Positions 1 through 12,918 are shown, counted from the first letter of the stretch. The stretch is 64,000 nucleotides of DNA from Cheilinus undulatus (GCF_018320785.1 NC_054867.1:26043855-26107854); one strand, 5' to 3'. Translations and numbers: made by a program. The notes: generated by a model not told the origin, from the letters alone.

Positions 1-61
1 TTTTACTCCTTTTCTTTCTTTGATAATGAAGTAAATCTGATCTTTACATCCTATTTTACAG

Positions 62-126
62 GCAAGGCTTCCCCTAAAGCGTCTCCACGGAAACGAACCA
101 ACAGAGCAGCCGGAGCAGATCAATAA
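62..126 (+). CDS. Last coding exon of an unidentified gene
   Basis: A pyrimidine-rich tract ending in AG at 60-61 is followed by an open stretch in phase 2 that encodes a short basic tail, beginning KASPKASPRKR and ending GADQ, then a TAA at 124-126. The Ser-Pro and Lys/Arg richness suggests a disordered, possibly nuclear, C-terminus. This is inferred from composition only. The rest of the gene lies left of the window, so I cannot name it. The long sequence up to the poly(A) signal at 898 fits its 3' UTR. Confidence 0.6.
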
Positions 127-925
127 GAACTGCCCATTTCCATCCGTCATCATTTTGTCCATCAGGCTTTTAAAGCTCATTTCCTCACCACACTAACCTG
201 ATTGCCATTCACAAAGGACCAACATTTCTGGAATATGGTTTCTGTTCTGAGCAGAAATGTTTGATTGGGTCTCAGTCTGCTTCTCTGCTGGAATGACTAG
301 AGAGCATCCTGAACGCTGCTGCTCCGATCAGAGCATCGAACACTTGGACACTAAAAGGACAGAACTGCAGTTCATTTAAAGGGACTGTTTTTTATCAGTA
401 TGTGTGTGTGTGTGTGTTTGAAAAAAGATAGATGACAAGCCTAGCTAGTTTTTAAGTGGAAATCTAAAGGGAATATGGTTCAGATTTCTCCCCAGTGATG
501 AGCATTTTATGACTTCTAACAATTTATATTTAATCTGTTGATAATATCATTCCCCTCTTTTTAATCAGGAAAACACCACTGTGCCTTGTTTAAACTCTAA
601 TTGCGATGCCCTGCAAAGAAATTATGCCAAAGAGACGCAATTGATTAAAAACAATTCCAACTCTTATTCCTTCTGTTGTAGAAACTGGTCACTATAGTCT
701 GAGTTTTGTATTTAAATGTTGTTTTCAGTGGGTTAATGGCAGCTGCAAATACAACAATCATTCAAACAGTATTTTTGGAGGTTTCTGCTGGTCAATAGAC
801 CAGTTTTATCACCTGTAAGAGGTTCAGGAGAGAATTAGGTGTCAATGATGCAATTTTGGTTGCATTATATTGTTTTTGATAAAACACCTTGAAAAGCAAT
901 AAAAGGGTGGAAAAATACAATCTGT
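127..925 (+). other. Probable 3' UTR and poly(A) signal of the upstream gene
   Basis: No open frame continues after the TAA. An AATAAA sits at 898-903 and is followed by a GT-rich stretch (TGTTGTGTTTTC), the usual arrangement of a vertebrate cleavage site. A (TG)n microsatellite lies at about 399-417. Confidence 0.55.
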
Positions 926-1065
926 TGTGTTTTCTGTCTCTGAAACCAGATCAATGTTTAGTAAGAGTACTATAGGTAAGTGTTGTTATCAGCATCCTGT
1001 AACACCAGTTTTCACTCACGTTTTGGTAACTGCAGCTAATTTTTCTTCTTTTTCAATATAATTTA

Positions 1066-1990
1066 TCAATCATTCATCCATTATCTACACAGCTTATCCC
1101 ATTCAGGGTCGTAGAGGGTTGGAGCCGATACCGGCTGCCTTTGGGTGAGAGGCAGGGTACTCCCTGAACTGGTCAACGGTCAATTACAGGGCTTGGCATG
1201 TAGAAATAAACAACCAAGACACATTCACACCTATAGGCAATTCAGAGCAAGGTTATTATAGTTAACTAAAACTAACTAAATAACTAAAACTAAAATTCAA
1301 AAATCATTTTAGTTAACTGAAACTAAATAAAAACTAAGCTTTACCAAAAAAAACGAAAACTAACTTAAACTGAATAGTGTGCTTACAAAACTAACTAAAA
1401 TTAAAAATGGAGGCAAAATATCCTTAGTTTTAGTCTTTGACATAACCGTATAGACTAGCGCCTACACACAAGTCTGGGGAGTGTAAAATTGCCTGATCTG
1501 ATTGGTTAAGACTTCACACAGTGGTAGCTTTATGTCTGGAGTTGTATTCAAACATCATCATTAAATAAATAAATAAATGATAAGTGAAAAGTAGCCTTTT
1601 TAAATATGTTTTTAAAAATGTATGACGTTCACTCAGCCCCGACATCTATCCGTAAAAAACTAAAACTAACAATTAAACTAATAAAAACTGAACTAAAATG
1701 AAGCATTTTTGCAAAATAAAAACTAAACTAAACTAACAAACCAGCAGTCAAAACAAATAAAAGCTAACTGAAATCGAACACAGAAAGTGAAAACAAAATA
1801 AAAATAAAAACTAATGAAAAATCCAAAACTATCATAACCTTGATTCAGAGTCACCATTTATCCTAACCAGCATGTCTTTGGTCAGGGGGAGTAAGCTGAA
1901 GTAGCAAGAAAGGGAACAGGGATTCAAAGAAGGAACTTTGTTTCTATGAGGCAACAGCACTAACCCCTGTGCTACTTTGTAGCACATTTT
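1066..1990. repeat. Teleost interspersed repeat split by a hAT-like MITE
   Basis: The outer parts (about 1066-1247 and 1851-1990) contain the phrases 'cagggtcgtagagggttgg', 'gggtactccctgaactgg' and 'agcatgtctttgg'. I recognise these as a very common fish interspersed repeat but cannot assign it to a class. It is interrupted exactly at ATTCAGAG by the element at 1248-1842. Confidence 0.6.
1248..1842. mobile_element. Non-autonomous hAT-like element (595 bp) with 8-bp TSD
   Basis: The left end CAAGGTTATTATAGTT is mirrored by the right end, whose reverse complement is CAAGGTTATGATAGTTTTGG. The octamer ATTCAGAG flanks it on both sides (1240-1247 and 1843-1850). Eight-base target duplications are typical of hAT transposons. 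The interior is a low-complexity array of AACTAAA-type words with no coding capacity. Confidence 0.75.
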
Positions 1991-2589
1991 AAAGATGCAA
2001 TTAACAAAGGAAATATTGGTTTGTTATGTTTTATCCAACAACCAGTGCAACAAAAAACAACAATTGCCACAAAGTTCTTAAATCAGAAAAGCTTGACCCT
2101 AAAATTTTGAGGCATTTCTGCTTTAAAAAGACCTTAGTGATAACTCTCTTCAGGAACCATTCTAGTTTTGTCAGCAGAGAATAGAATTAGACACAAGAAG
2201 CCTAATTTAGACTCTAGACCATGACTCTGACGTATTAGAAAGAGTTTCAGTAACAGTGCTCCACTGACAAAATTCATCACAACCCTTTCCAGATTAAAGT
2301 GTGAAGAGATTTACATAGCAGTTCTGCTGCATTGCAAAAATATTCAATTAGCAAAGACATGATGATTTAAATTTATTTTGAAAATGGATGGATATCAAAA
2401 ACACCTTTATGTGAGAAGAAAAAAGAGCAGTGAATACACAGGAAGGGAATGTTAATTGACCAGATGATCAAAAAATAGCTTTTTTCACTTTATCAGACTG
2501 TTAGGTGTCTTATCATAGGCAGGTTTTTGTGAACAATTGTCTTGGACTTGAGCATTAAAGTGCCTAAAGGCATCTGCAAAATATGTAGG

Positions 2590-3815
2590 CTTCAAATACG
2601 ATGCCAATAAAAAGCATGATTTTACAAATCAAACATGGTCAACATAATTTAGCTTTATTGACACAAAAATTTTAATAAAAAGCCTCTTTAATGTCAAAGT
2701 CCAGCCAATCAGTGCTAGTAGTCTCACAATTAGTGAAATGGGGATCACCTGAGTGCAGTGAATGTGTCTTAAGTGATTGTAGTATGAAGAAACCTGCGTC
2801 TGGAAGTACCAGTCACTGGTTCATCAGTATTCCTGCCTACCATTACACCATGAAGACAAAAAACACTCCAAGCAACTCATAGAAAAGGTTATTGAAAAGT
2901 TTAGTTCAGGGGATTGATTAAAAAACTCAAGGTATTGAACTTCCCCTGGAGTTCAGTTAGATTCATTATCAAGAATTGGAAGGAACATAGTACATGTTTA
3001 AATCTTCCTAGATCTGGCTGAGTGACTATGCAAGAAGGAGACACACAAGAGAGACCACCAAGACACATATGACAACTCTGAAGGAGTTACAAGCTTCAGC
3101 AGCTGAGATTAGAGAGACTCTGCATGCAACTGTTGCCTGGGTTTTTCACTAGTCAAAGCCTTGGGAGTGCAGAAAACTAAATCTCAACTACAGTTCACTA
3201 AAAAGCATGTGGGAGACTCCATGGTCAAGTGGAAGTTGTTTAGTCTGATGAGACCAAAGTAGTGCTTTTTGCCGTCAGACAAGACGTTATGTTTGGCAGA
3301 CACCAAACATTGCACATCACCACAAACACACCATCCCCACTGTGAAGCACAGTGGTGGCAGCATCATGCTGTGGGGATGCTTCTTGACAGCCGGCCCTGG
3401 AAGGCTTGGAAAGGTAGGGGTTAAAATGAATGTGGCAAAATATAGGAAAATCCTCGAGGACACTATGATTCAGTCTGCAATAGAACTATGGCTTGGGAGA
3501 AGATTTATTTTCCAGCAAGACAACAAGGTAAATGTTCTGGAGTGGTCGAGTCAAAGCCTGGATCTCAATCCGATAGATAATTTGTGGCTGGGCTTGAAAA
3601 TGGCTGTTTATGCCTGATCCCTGTGCAGGCATAAACAGCCCTGTTTAACTTATTATATATTGCATTTTTTAAACTGGCATGAAGAAATCTATTTTCATTT
3701 TGACTTAGAGAAATTTTGCAAAAATGGTTTTGGTCAAAAAAGCCAAATTATATTGACCATGACTGATTTATAAAATCAATAAAGGGGTAAAACATCCAAA
3801 GGGGTAAATCCCTGT
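2590..3815 (+). mobile_element. Decayed Tc1/mariner element
   Basis: The frame at 3342-3617 carries Tc1 transposase C-terminal landmarks: HSGGSIMLWGCF, FQQDN and SLDLNPIDNLWL. In the last, the catalytic Glu expected after DLNPI is Asp, and the spacer after QQDN is deleted. Upstream frames are broken. The left part (catggtcaacataatttagc) is an imperfect inverted copy of the right part (gccaaattatattgaccatg), giving long terminal repeats with blurred outer ends. It belongs to the same family as the short element at 54480-55004. Confidence 0.7.
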
Positions 3816-3991
3816 AAGTATGATGTGTGCTGGCTCTAAAATAATTGCTAACTAGTTGATTTTAAATGTTTTCCTACCCCTAGTCTTTGCATTGCGGTTT
3901 TAACGGGATGTCTTTATTTGGACCAGTTGCAGGGTTTTGATCCATGTGGAATATGACATGTAACTATATTCTTCAAACATGTGATATTTAA

Positions 3992-4295
3992 CCCATTAAA
4001 GCCTGAAAACACAAATTATAGTCAGAAAATTCTATTTTTTTGGAACTGAAATTTTTATTTCACTTTATACTGAAATAAAAAAAATCAAAATTTTCATAAA
4101 ATTTTACATATTTCTTTGTATCTCATTTGACACATTAGGTGTTTTTGGTAACTGATAATCCACTTGAAGGCATTTTTATCATTTTTCAGATTGTATTCAA
4201 AAGGTTTTTTTTTTTTTTGTAATTTATGATCATATTGATTAGATAGAGGTATCATAAAAGTATGTATCAAATATGATCCAACAGGCTTTAAGGGG
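3992..4295. mobile_element. MITE with TTAA target site (piggyBac-like)
   Basis: TTAA at 3988-3991 is followed by CCCATTAAAGCCTG. The right end CAGGCTTTAAGGGG is followed by TTAA at 4296-4299. The inverted ends differ at one position. TTAA duplication is the hallmark of piggyBac-type transposition. There is no coding capacity in 304 bp. Confidence 0.65.
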
Positions 4296-4369
4296 TTAAA
4301 TCTGTAAAGTGCCCTAAAGTCTCAGAGCCACTCCTTAGTGTTGTTTGGCTGTTGCAGGATGCTTGCACT

Positions 4370-4651
4370 GAGGTCCTCTTCGGGGAGGTGAGAGCTGTCC
4401 GGTGCTGAGGGGGGAAGATGAGCTCAGCGCGCGCGCCGGGGGGCAGGTAACGTCAGCAGTCGGCCGGAGCAGGAAAAGACTCCGTACACACACCCACCAA
4501 GTGTTTATCTGCGCTTAATCACTGATACACATCGACACAGATGAATAATGGGCAGCTAATCAGCTCCGTGTGACTCAGCTCCGCTTTTCTTCCGATTCCT
4601 GCGCGCCTCGGCAGCATCCCGCGCCCTCCGCTTGGCTTGAAATGGGATGAT
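4370..4651 (+). promoter_or_regulatory. CpG-rich promoter and 5' UTR of the neuritin gene
   Basis: Base composition jumps from AT-rich to GC/CpG-rich, with a run of alternating GC near 4429 and repeated CGG and CCG words, directly upstream of the neuritin start codon. There is no clear TATA box. This looks like a CpG-island promoter; the transcription start cannot be fixed from sequence. Confidence 0.5.
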
Positions 4652-6540
4652 ATGGGATTTTTCATGTCGACGAAGATCGGAGGGATTCTTGCGTTTGCCT
4701 TGGGTAAGATATCTCGAGCACCTCCGTGGGTTTTATTTAGGCTGCGAGCCACTTTGGATGATTTGGCGGAGAAAACTACCGTTCATCTCTCTTTTTTAAA
4801 ATCGTCCTGTGTCTGTCACCGCTTAGATTGTCATCTTTATTTATCTCCATCCGTGTTACATGATGGTTATGGGAGCTGCTGTACTGTGGCCAACAGCTTG
4901 TAGTACACCCATGCGCGATGCATACAGGGTGTCTGTACTTATGTGATAATATGCAGGCTATTGAGTGTGCAAACAAAAACCTTACAAACTGTGTTAATGC
5001 TGTTATATAGCACTTAAGTAGCATTGTTTCAGTGCAACAGCCACCCTTAATGGGCTGTCCTGTAGAAATGTTTTACATTCCAGTAGCTCTGCACCCATGT
5101 GGAAGCACTGTATTGACTGCAGCAATCAGGGCTAATCTCTGGAAACATCTGCTTTAACATGATGTCTGAAGTCAAGTGATCATAAGTGATTGCTAGTTTT
5201 TTAATTAAACAACACAATCAAATATAATTCAGTTGAGGTATTTATTTATTTATTATTAGGTGTAAAAAACTGTAAGAAACAAATTACTGAAAATAGTTTG
5301 TATATTTTTTGCCTTTCAGATAAAGTGGTGCTGCTTTTTCAAAAGGGACAAACATCAGTGATGTTGTTGTGACTTCCCCTGTGTCTATTTTCAGTTTTCC
5401 TCTGCCTGGCGGTGTCAGGAGACCCTGCAGATGTGAAGTGTGAAAACATTTATAAAGACTTCTCCGACTGTGTGCTTGAGCTGGGAGAGAGCATGGACAA
5501 CTATCAGGAGAACGTGACCAGTGAGAGGGGAGTGGCAGCTGTGTGCAGGTGAGAATAACTCTATTTGTAAAGAGGATGTATGATGTGTGTATGCGTGAGT
5601 GTGAGAGAGAGAGTAGCATCCATTTTTGCACATGGGTCGTCCCCAGGAGAGTCTGTGTGTTTTTATTTAAACCCCAGCTGCTGATTTTAACCTGAGAAGA
5701 TGAGAGCAGAGCTGAGAGACAAACCGGTTGTGATGGGGTGGAATAAAAGCCTGAAGATAAAACTACTGATCTGCAGCATTGAACACATAATTTGTGATTC
5801 AATTTAATTTGCATCAAAAAGTGCATGTTTGAGTGAAATAATTTGGACAGATACAGCATTAAAAATGCATCTCCTGACAAAATACTGAGAGAAAAAAAGA
5901 GCAGATGCCATAATCTCTGAGGGGGAACAGAGAAATGAATGGTGCTGAGACACTGAGCCATTGTACTAAATAATTTATGACTTTGCTGCTGCAGTAATGA
6001 AATTCCAGGGACGTTTTTTGTCATTGTTATTGCATGCACCCCACAACCCCAGCTCACTATATTCAAGACAAAGATTTACACAGAAGCCTCCTGTTGGAAA
6101 ACTGTCCATTTGCAGTATCATCTGCGATACTGTTTCACTAGCTGATGCAGTTGCCATGGTAATTAAAGCTCAGTTTGACTTCCTTGATGCCATCTGAGTG
6201 ATAGATCATTGGCAGCTGAATTAATCCACAACAGCCAGCGTGAGTCTGAATGGTTGAACTTTAGAGTGTAATGGCAGACGCAGCATTGATCCTATGATCC
6301 TCTGTTTGCTACAGCCACTGGGAAGCTTTCCACACATGTGCCCTCACAGCGCTGTCCGACTGTCAGCAGGAAGTCAGCTCCATCTGGGAAACTCTGAGGC
6401 AGGACTCCAGGAAAATCCGCTTCCAGGGGAGTCTGTTCGATCTGTGCAGCCCTAGCTCCTCTCCCAGTTTAAGTTTACCCCCCACTACCCTCATCCTGCC
6501 CTTGATAGGCGTGCTGATCATGACTGGGTCGTCTGTATAG
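4652..6540 (+). CDS. nrn1l: Neuritin family GPI-anchored neurotrophic protein (3 coding exons)
   Basis: Coding exons are 4652-4703, 5395-5548 and 6315-6540. Phases join cleanly (1, then 2) and all sites are GT-AG, giving 143 aa against about 142 for neuritin. The protein has a start MGFFMSTKIGG with a hydrophobic signal peptide to about residue 26. The cysteine-rich core follows, with the family's six cysteines (VKCENIY, FSDCVLEL, AAVCSHW, FHTCALT, SDCQQE, FDLCSPS). A Ser/Pro linker and hydrophobic C-terminal tail fit a GPI-anchor signal. Neuritins are extracellular membrane-tethered proteins that promote neurite growth and synapse maturation. I chose the ATG at 4652 because a signal peptide follows at once. 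The divergent core suggests the neuritin-like (nrn1l) branch rather than nrn1, but paralogue identity is uncertain. Confidence 0.88.
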
Positions 6541-7585
6541 ATGAGGGCGGGGTGAGTAGATGGGAGGGGTGGGAAGGGGTCATATCTCCCAGGGTTCAGT
6601 CCTTTAGAGTTCAAACTTAAAGCCAAGGATTTCAATAGGACAAATGTTTTAATGAGGATTGTTTTGACACAGAGCCACGGAGGTCTGTGGCGAGCCAATC
6701 AATATTTGCTGTGATGAATAATGTTTGAAATCTTCTCAAATCCTTCAGCTTCATCCTCCCACATGTCGAGAGAGTGACAGTGTAGTTTAAAAAATACATC
6801 TCCATTGAACAACTTATCCCTTCAGGCTGACAAAAGTAAACACTGCAAGTGTTCAAGGGATGTCAGGTAATCTGATAGCAGAGTCTGTGCCTCTCAGTTA
6901 TGATTACACAGGATGTGGATGCAATATCATTAACATCTGTGCAATATAATACAATCCAATGAAAGATCATCATTACCGTTATCCTGCTAAGAGCAGCAAG
7001 TTGTTCAAATTATTGTGCGTACTATTATTGTGTATTTTATGGTTTTGTAATGATAGTTGAGTGAATAGTACAACAGTTTAGGAGTTAGATGAGAAAATCT
7101 CTTCAACTTCCTAAACTCTGTATGCTTAATGTTTCTGTAACACCATTATCCATTATGTTAGTGTTGCTTAAAAAGGCTAGTCTTGCCAAGAAGTATTTGC
7201 CCTACAAACCTACTGCTGAGATTTTTATACTTTCAAGGACTCTAAAGAAATGGTAGGCAGATTTTTTGGGGGGTTTTTTTAAACTTCGACTTATAGCACA
7301 TCATGCTATAGCTCTGTTTTTTGTTGTTTTAATGCACTAAGCTAAGCTAAGCTAAGTTAGCAAGCTCCTAAATAAGGCTTTGGGTTTGTTGTACTGACAT
7401 AAGAGTAGTATCTTTATTGGCAATGAACTTGTAAAAAAATTACTAGGGATGTATACAACAGAGTATTAGGGCCACTCAAAAAAAGGGTCTGTTAACTTTC
7501 TAGAAAGAAAACTTCAAAAATGATCAGTTTTCAAAGTCACAAATTAGCAAGAAACCTTTTTGGGTTTAAAAAGACATAGATTTTT
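6541..7585. other. Neuritin 3' flank, no further gene seen
   Basis: AT-rich sequence with no convincing exon on either strand. It probably includes the neuritin 3' UTR, but I saw no unambiguous AATAAA close by. A short tandem of AGCTA units lies near 7340-7358. Confidence 0.4.
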
Positions 7586-7670
7586 GGGCACATATGGCCT
7601 AGTGGTTTGGTCATGCTCCTTGTACACAGGCAGCCAAGGTTCAAGTCCGGTCTGGAATATAGCCCCAAAA
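7586..7670 (+). repeat. tRNA-derived SINE head
   Basis: An 85-bp tRNA-like unit with an A-box (TGGCCTAGTGG) and a perfect B-box (GGTTCAAGTCC) about 35 bp apart, bounded by GGGC and GCCCC. It matches the head of the longer SINE at 37983-38160. It is not a functional tRNA: the stem pairing is poor and the similarity continues into repeat sequence. Confidence 0.65.
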
Positions 7671-8094
7671 TAGAGATTTTAAAAAGTTGTACATTTCAGC
7701 TTTACAAACTAACACATTTCAGGTTTCTAGTGTCATAAATTTACAAGAAAAATCAAACTCAAACACTGTTTAGATCGGCAGCGTCTCCCTGATATTGTCA
7801 GTGTGTTGTTTTCAGCTAAATAGCTCAAGTTGACAGAGATGTCTCCTCCAAAGCTAGATGATAGTGTGATGATTTGGGGCAAAAATCTCAAATATTTTGT
7901 ACTTGCATAGTCCCAGAAATAAGTACATTTCATGAGGCTTTCAACTGTGATAACTGTGAAAGGCAAAGGGCGTCATCTGGTATGAGTTTCTTCCATGCAA
8001 TATATGACTTTATAATTTTACATTTTGGTTTCTTGTCGGGTCACAACTTTTTAAACACAAAAAAATTCAAGTTTCTTTTACATTTATGGATTAA

Positions 8095-8403
8095 AGGTGC
8101 AGTGTGTGATATTTAGCCTATCTAAATGAGTGTTTAACCACCTGAATATATAAAATTGTTATATTCTTTATTAACTTTGAATAATCCTTTTATTCATACA
8201 TAGGGAGGCTCTCCTCCATGGGGTCTGCCATCTTGGATTTTTGCATCTTGCATGTTTTTACAGTACCACAGAAGGGAGCAACATACAGGAATGCTGTTTT
8301 TAAAATTCCACTGGTTGCCATGGTTACCATCAGAAGTTAGCATCGTAATCTAGAGACTGATTGTTAGATGTTGCAAATATCCCCCAATTTCATACACTGC
8401 ACT
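8095..8403. mobile_element. MITE with TTAA target site
   Basis: TTAA at 8091-8094 is followed by AGGTGCAGTGTGTGA. The right end, ATACACTGCACT, is followed by TTAA at 8404-8407. The ends are inverted repeats (AGGTGCAGTGTG against AGTGCAGTGTAT). The element is 309 bp, non-coding, and of a style common in fish genomes. Confidence 0.7.
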
Positions 8404-8409
8404 TTAATT

Positions 8410-11400
8410 AACTTAACAATTCTCAGTTGGTTTCTTGTAAATTTGCAACTTTATGGTTTTAGAAGATATTTTTTTTCTAGAGCATTAATGGATCCCGTTT
8501 GTTAGTTTTTACATTTTAGAATGACTTTTAATATGTTATAAATGCACAATACTGGTTTTCTGCTGATAATCAATCTGCCCATGTTTTCAAACTCATTTTT
8601 GGGGATTCTGAAAACTAAAACCATTTTATTGCTCTAAAGAACACCAAATCTTCCTGTGAATTGACCTGTTAGTGACAGTCTGTTACAAATGTATTCTTTT
8701 TAAAATATAGACATTCAGTAATGAAAAACTAGAAGTAATTTCTTTGATTTCAAATATGTTGTGTTGATTTTTTTTTTGAAGTTGCAGTACAAACAAGCTT
8801 TATCTGCCTTTTTGAGAGCTACAAACAGCACTGTAACAACCTGCTGACTGACAGTGAGCTCTCCAGTGTACTACAAAATGAACTTAAACTTCAAATCCAA
8901 AATAATTTTTCTAACTGAACAACAGGTTAGTAAAGTGGTGCCCTGAGACAATCCTGAAAAAGTGCTTGAAATATTAAAAAAATGACTAAATGAAACTAGT
9001 TCAGACCCAAAACTTCAGTGTGTAGAACGCACCTTATAAGGTAAAGTATTTTGATACGTCTGGCTCTGCTGATGTGTCCTGCCCGTATATATGCAGACAT
9101 TTTCATTTGTTTAAAACATCACACATCCCTAAAGATAAAGCTAATACTTGTCTTTATAAAAGGCGAAACTTTTTTTCAATGACAGAACTAAAGTGTGGTT
9201 GACATCAAAACTGCAGTTTTAATCTTAAGTGAGTTTGCACTATAGTCAAGCCGTCCTGTCATTAGCCAACAAGTTGAGCATTTACTTTACAACAACAGCA
9301 ATATCTCAGCAATCTCAGCTCTCAGTCATTACAAAACTGTTCATATGCATCGTTAACCTTCTGAGCATTGTAAGGACCTAACCATTATGAAGAAGGAGAG
9401 ATTTAACTGAAAGACAAAATCACACAAAAGCTGGTGGCTGAACGACATTAAGAAATGGGATATACCCCATAGATCTCTTCAAAGTGGAGTAAATGTTTGT
9501 GTAAGAGACAATCAAACCCCATGTAAACAATGTCCCCCCTTTTTTCCACCCCAAACACTTCAGCCTACTGTGGTTGATGTTACACGGCTGCTATAAAGAC
9601 ACCAAAAAGTCACATTAAACACATCATAGGATCACTTCTCCCGCTCCTCCCTCAGAGCCTCATGCTTTGGTTAGATTTTATTCTTAATCAATTTTAGCTT
9701 TTATGTAAAAAGAAAATGCTAAGTGTGAATGTTCATTGTCATTTCTGTTCACGTAACACCATTCAGTATTCAGATTTGTAGGATGGATTTCATCCAGAGA
9801 TCAGATTCTCTGAGAAGAAGCTGCAATACAACACAGCCAGAAGAGTATTTAAAATCGTTGGAATAATATTCATGCCATCTTTCAGCTATGATTTATCAAA
9901 TGAAGTCAAATTATATGCAGATGTTCTGTAGTACAAAACAATAGCTTATTTTTGTAAAATAACTAATGATTGCTCTGATATTGATAGTATTCAGATTAAA
10001 AGCCACACATCAATGCATAGAATTAATATGATGTCAAACAATTATAAACAATGCTGCTTGCTCCATGTTATCAGTGTCATGCTTTTCTCATGTCTAATTT
10101 TGGCTAGATTTTACCTAAAATGTTCAATTTCCAAAGCAGCAAGGGACTGTTGTTAATCTTATCATGAGAAAATAGGTTAATGTGGGGTATAGTTTGGATT
10201 ATTCTCCCTCATGAAGCCAAAAAAAACATTTGAAATATGTTCACTATTTGTAAAATAATTTTAATAAAATACATGAAATTATGTAGGTAAATTCACTTTA
10301 TAGAAAATCTAATGTTTTTACTCTTTCTGCAATATTCACTTCAAATTATGAACAAATTAGAAATCAGTGAGCAATAGCATTCTTTTGTCACTTTTTGTAC
10401 ATTTTGTTTTGGGATGTTAGAAGCAGTAGTTATAAAAAATGTGGATGATTTCTGTGGTCCTAAACATTTCCCTCCATGTATTCACCACAAATGCATGCTC
10501 ATGTTAGTGACTGTGCTCCAGCATTCTTCCTCAGACACAGTGAACTGTGGTATTGATCCGTGCATGACTTTAGGCTATATGCAGATTTATTAGCCACCCA
10601 CTCTCCTCTTATACCTCCATTAGCATGTTTGTTCTAGTGGTTTCTATTTATTTCACGTATCAGGAATGGTTGCATTCATTGTGTGTCTGGTTGTGAGATT
10701 ACAAAAATGTCCTTACAAGCATGAGCAATATATACGACCACTTCTTAAAGAGAGGACTCTTTACCCCTTGTACGGTGTTAAAGAAAGCATGAAAATGATG
10801 GTGTAATCATTATTACAGCACAAAAATGAACCCTAATGACAGTTTAAACATGGAAATAACCTCTGAATGTAAATCAGTATCCATGTGTTTTTTTCAGTTT
10901 CCTGACAGCAGAGCACTCTATTCACAAGACTGTATAAAGCAATATATGGAGAAGTAATGTGTTTGTAATATAAAGCACTATGTTAAAACATGCATTGTGT
11001 GTGTGTGTGTGTTTGTGCCCAGATTAATGAATAACAAGGATGTAGAACACAGGTGTTAAAATAGAAAAACATTTAATCATTGCAGTAGGTCATCATGCTG
11101 TTTCTTTCATTTACTACTTTCCATTTTTAGACCCCCCTGCAGCAAAGTGTTGGTAATGAGGATCGCAACCAGCATCTTTTTTTTTTTACTCGTTAGTACT
11201 CTCCCATCTGCTCCTCTCCACCTGGACACTTCAGCAGGAGCAGTGGTGGGAGAAAATGAGTGATTGAGGCCTAGGGTGGAAAACCTCCACAGATCCAAAG
11301 ACATGCTTGTAACATTTCCCTCATTAGAGGACATTTCTTTGACTTCAGAAGCATAATGGCCAATTATTTTTACACCTACAGCTTCCAGACTGATTTTTAC

Positions 11401-12286
11401 TCACTTTTCCTCCAATCTATAAGGATTTCTAGGGTTTCATTACAGAAATTACTCACAGAATACCTCACATTGTGTAATAGTTCCCTTATGCTGGTGCTTA
11501 CCCATATTTTAACTCAGTAGGGGGGGAGAAATATAAATGCTTTATGTTTTTGAACATTTATTTACATGAAAAGGTCCATCTTTCAACACTTTGCATTCAA
11601 ATGAGAGTTAAATAATACAAAGATGGCATAGCATGTTCAAACTGTCGCTGCTAGAAAACATTGTGAAATGATTTATCATTGGTTTGTTTAAAAAAAAAAA
11701 AGGGCAGTCATTGCCTTGAATAAAACTTAAAGGAATAGTCTGATGATTTGAGATACAGCATGCTTGAGTCCACACTGAGTTAAATGATAGGATCATTGCC
11801 ACTCTCTTGCCTCTGCAGCGTACATAAAACCACCACCAGTGACGAGATAGCTTAGCTTACTACTAACGGTGAAAATGGTAGAGAAAAAAAGCTACCCTGC
11901 ATCCATTCAAGCACCTAAAAGCTCATTGACTAACACAGTGTATCGAATTTAACTCCTGCATAGAGCTGAGTATCTTTTATTTTTTCTGATACCAGTGCCA
12001 CATCGATACTTTTCAAAGGTGTCAATGCCTAATTTGAGCCCGGATCAATACTTTTAAGAGGGAATAAAGAAAAGTTGGTGGCTGAATAAAAGCTGTCTTG
12101 GTTTCATAAATGATTTAGAAATACTATGCCAGTAGAGCATGTAAACAGGTGTAGTATTAGTTGCCAGAACACTTTCCTTTTTTTCCATTTTGCTTTAATG
12201 TGGGTTGTCACTTTTACAGTTTGGTGTTCATCCAATGAGATCGATTCGATCATACTTTAGCTTAGTTGCTGCTGTGTTAAAATGCA
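8410..12286. other. Intergenic DNA between the neuritin gene and sys1
   Basis: No exon with supporting splice sites was found on either strand. The sequence is AT-rich, with a (GT)n microsatellite at about 10992-11011. Short open stretches here lack codon bias or homology that I can recognise. Confidence 0.5.
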
Positions 12287-12290
12287 TTAA

Positions 12291-12918
12291 AAGTCCATTT
12301 AAAGTGATAAAAAAAAATATCTTAGGTTTGTTGTATGACAGGCTACTGTGTTGTGAACCACCAGGCCAGATTTCAGTCATGAAAAACATCTCTACGTTTA
12401 TAAAATTTAATTTCAAAATCATGAAAAATAAGGCAGCAAAATCTGCTCAAGGATGCTGTGGGCGTGTCGGTTGAATGAGCTGAAGACACGCCCACTCATG
12501 ACAAACTTGATCCTCTCTGATTTAATTAAAAAAAAATGTTTCTGATCAGAGCGCAGCTGCCTGGATCTGTGCAAGAGCAGTTGGACAGAAGTCGGGGATT
12601 AAATTTACTGTTTTCTGGTACATGTAGCTGGCTGTTAACTTTCAATGAAGACAGTGACATCAGCTAACAACAGACTGTATTGAGATGAACTGCCTGCCAA
12701 TTTTGTATCGCTGTAGTGTTAGGGGGATGGGATAATTCCTAATCAAGACCAGTCATGTCATGGACTCATATTTGCAGTGGAAAGACGTGAACAACCTTCT
12801 AACGTTCTAAATCGAAAATTCAGCGTAAATCTCAGTGTTTTCACATGTTAACAGCAACCTTATTCCAACATATCTAGTGTGTTAAGACACACAGTTTGGA
12901 TTGCCCTTTACAGGGACT
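12291..12918 (+). mobile_element. TTAA-flanked repeat, copy A
   Basis: Flanked by TTAA at 12287-12290 and 12919-12922. It is a diverged copy of 36913-37645 in the same orientation. Shared words include 'ccaggcc', 'atttcagtcatgaaaaaca', 'tctgatcagagc', 'atgagatgaactgc'-type text and the right end 'tttacagggact'. It contains no intact coding frame. Confidence 0.65.

Noticed and set aside
1250-1840. CRISPR-like or satellite array
   Set aside because: The repeated AACTAAA words have no fixed spacing or unique spacers, and the segment has transposon ends with an 8-bp target duplication.
5284-6066. 260-codon open frame on the minus strand
   Set aside because: It is antisense to a neuritin exon and its flanking introns, has no start context or homology I recognise, and looks like chance openness.
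7586-7670. Functional tRNA gene
   Set aside because: The A and B boxes are present, but the cloverleaf stems do not pair well and the unit matches the head of a SINE elsewhere in the window.
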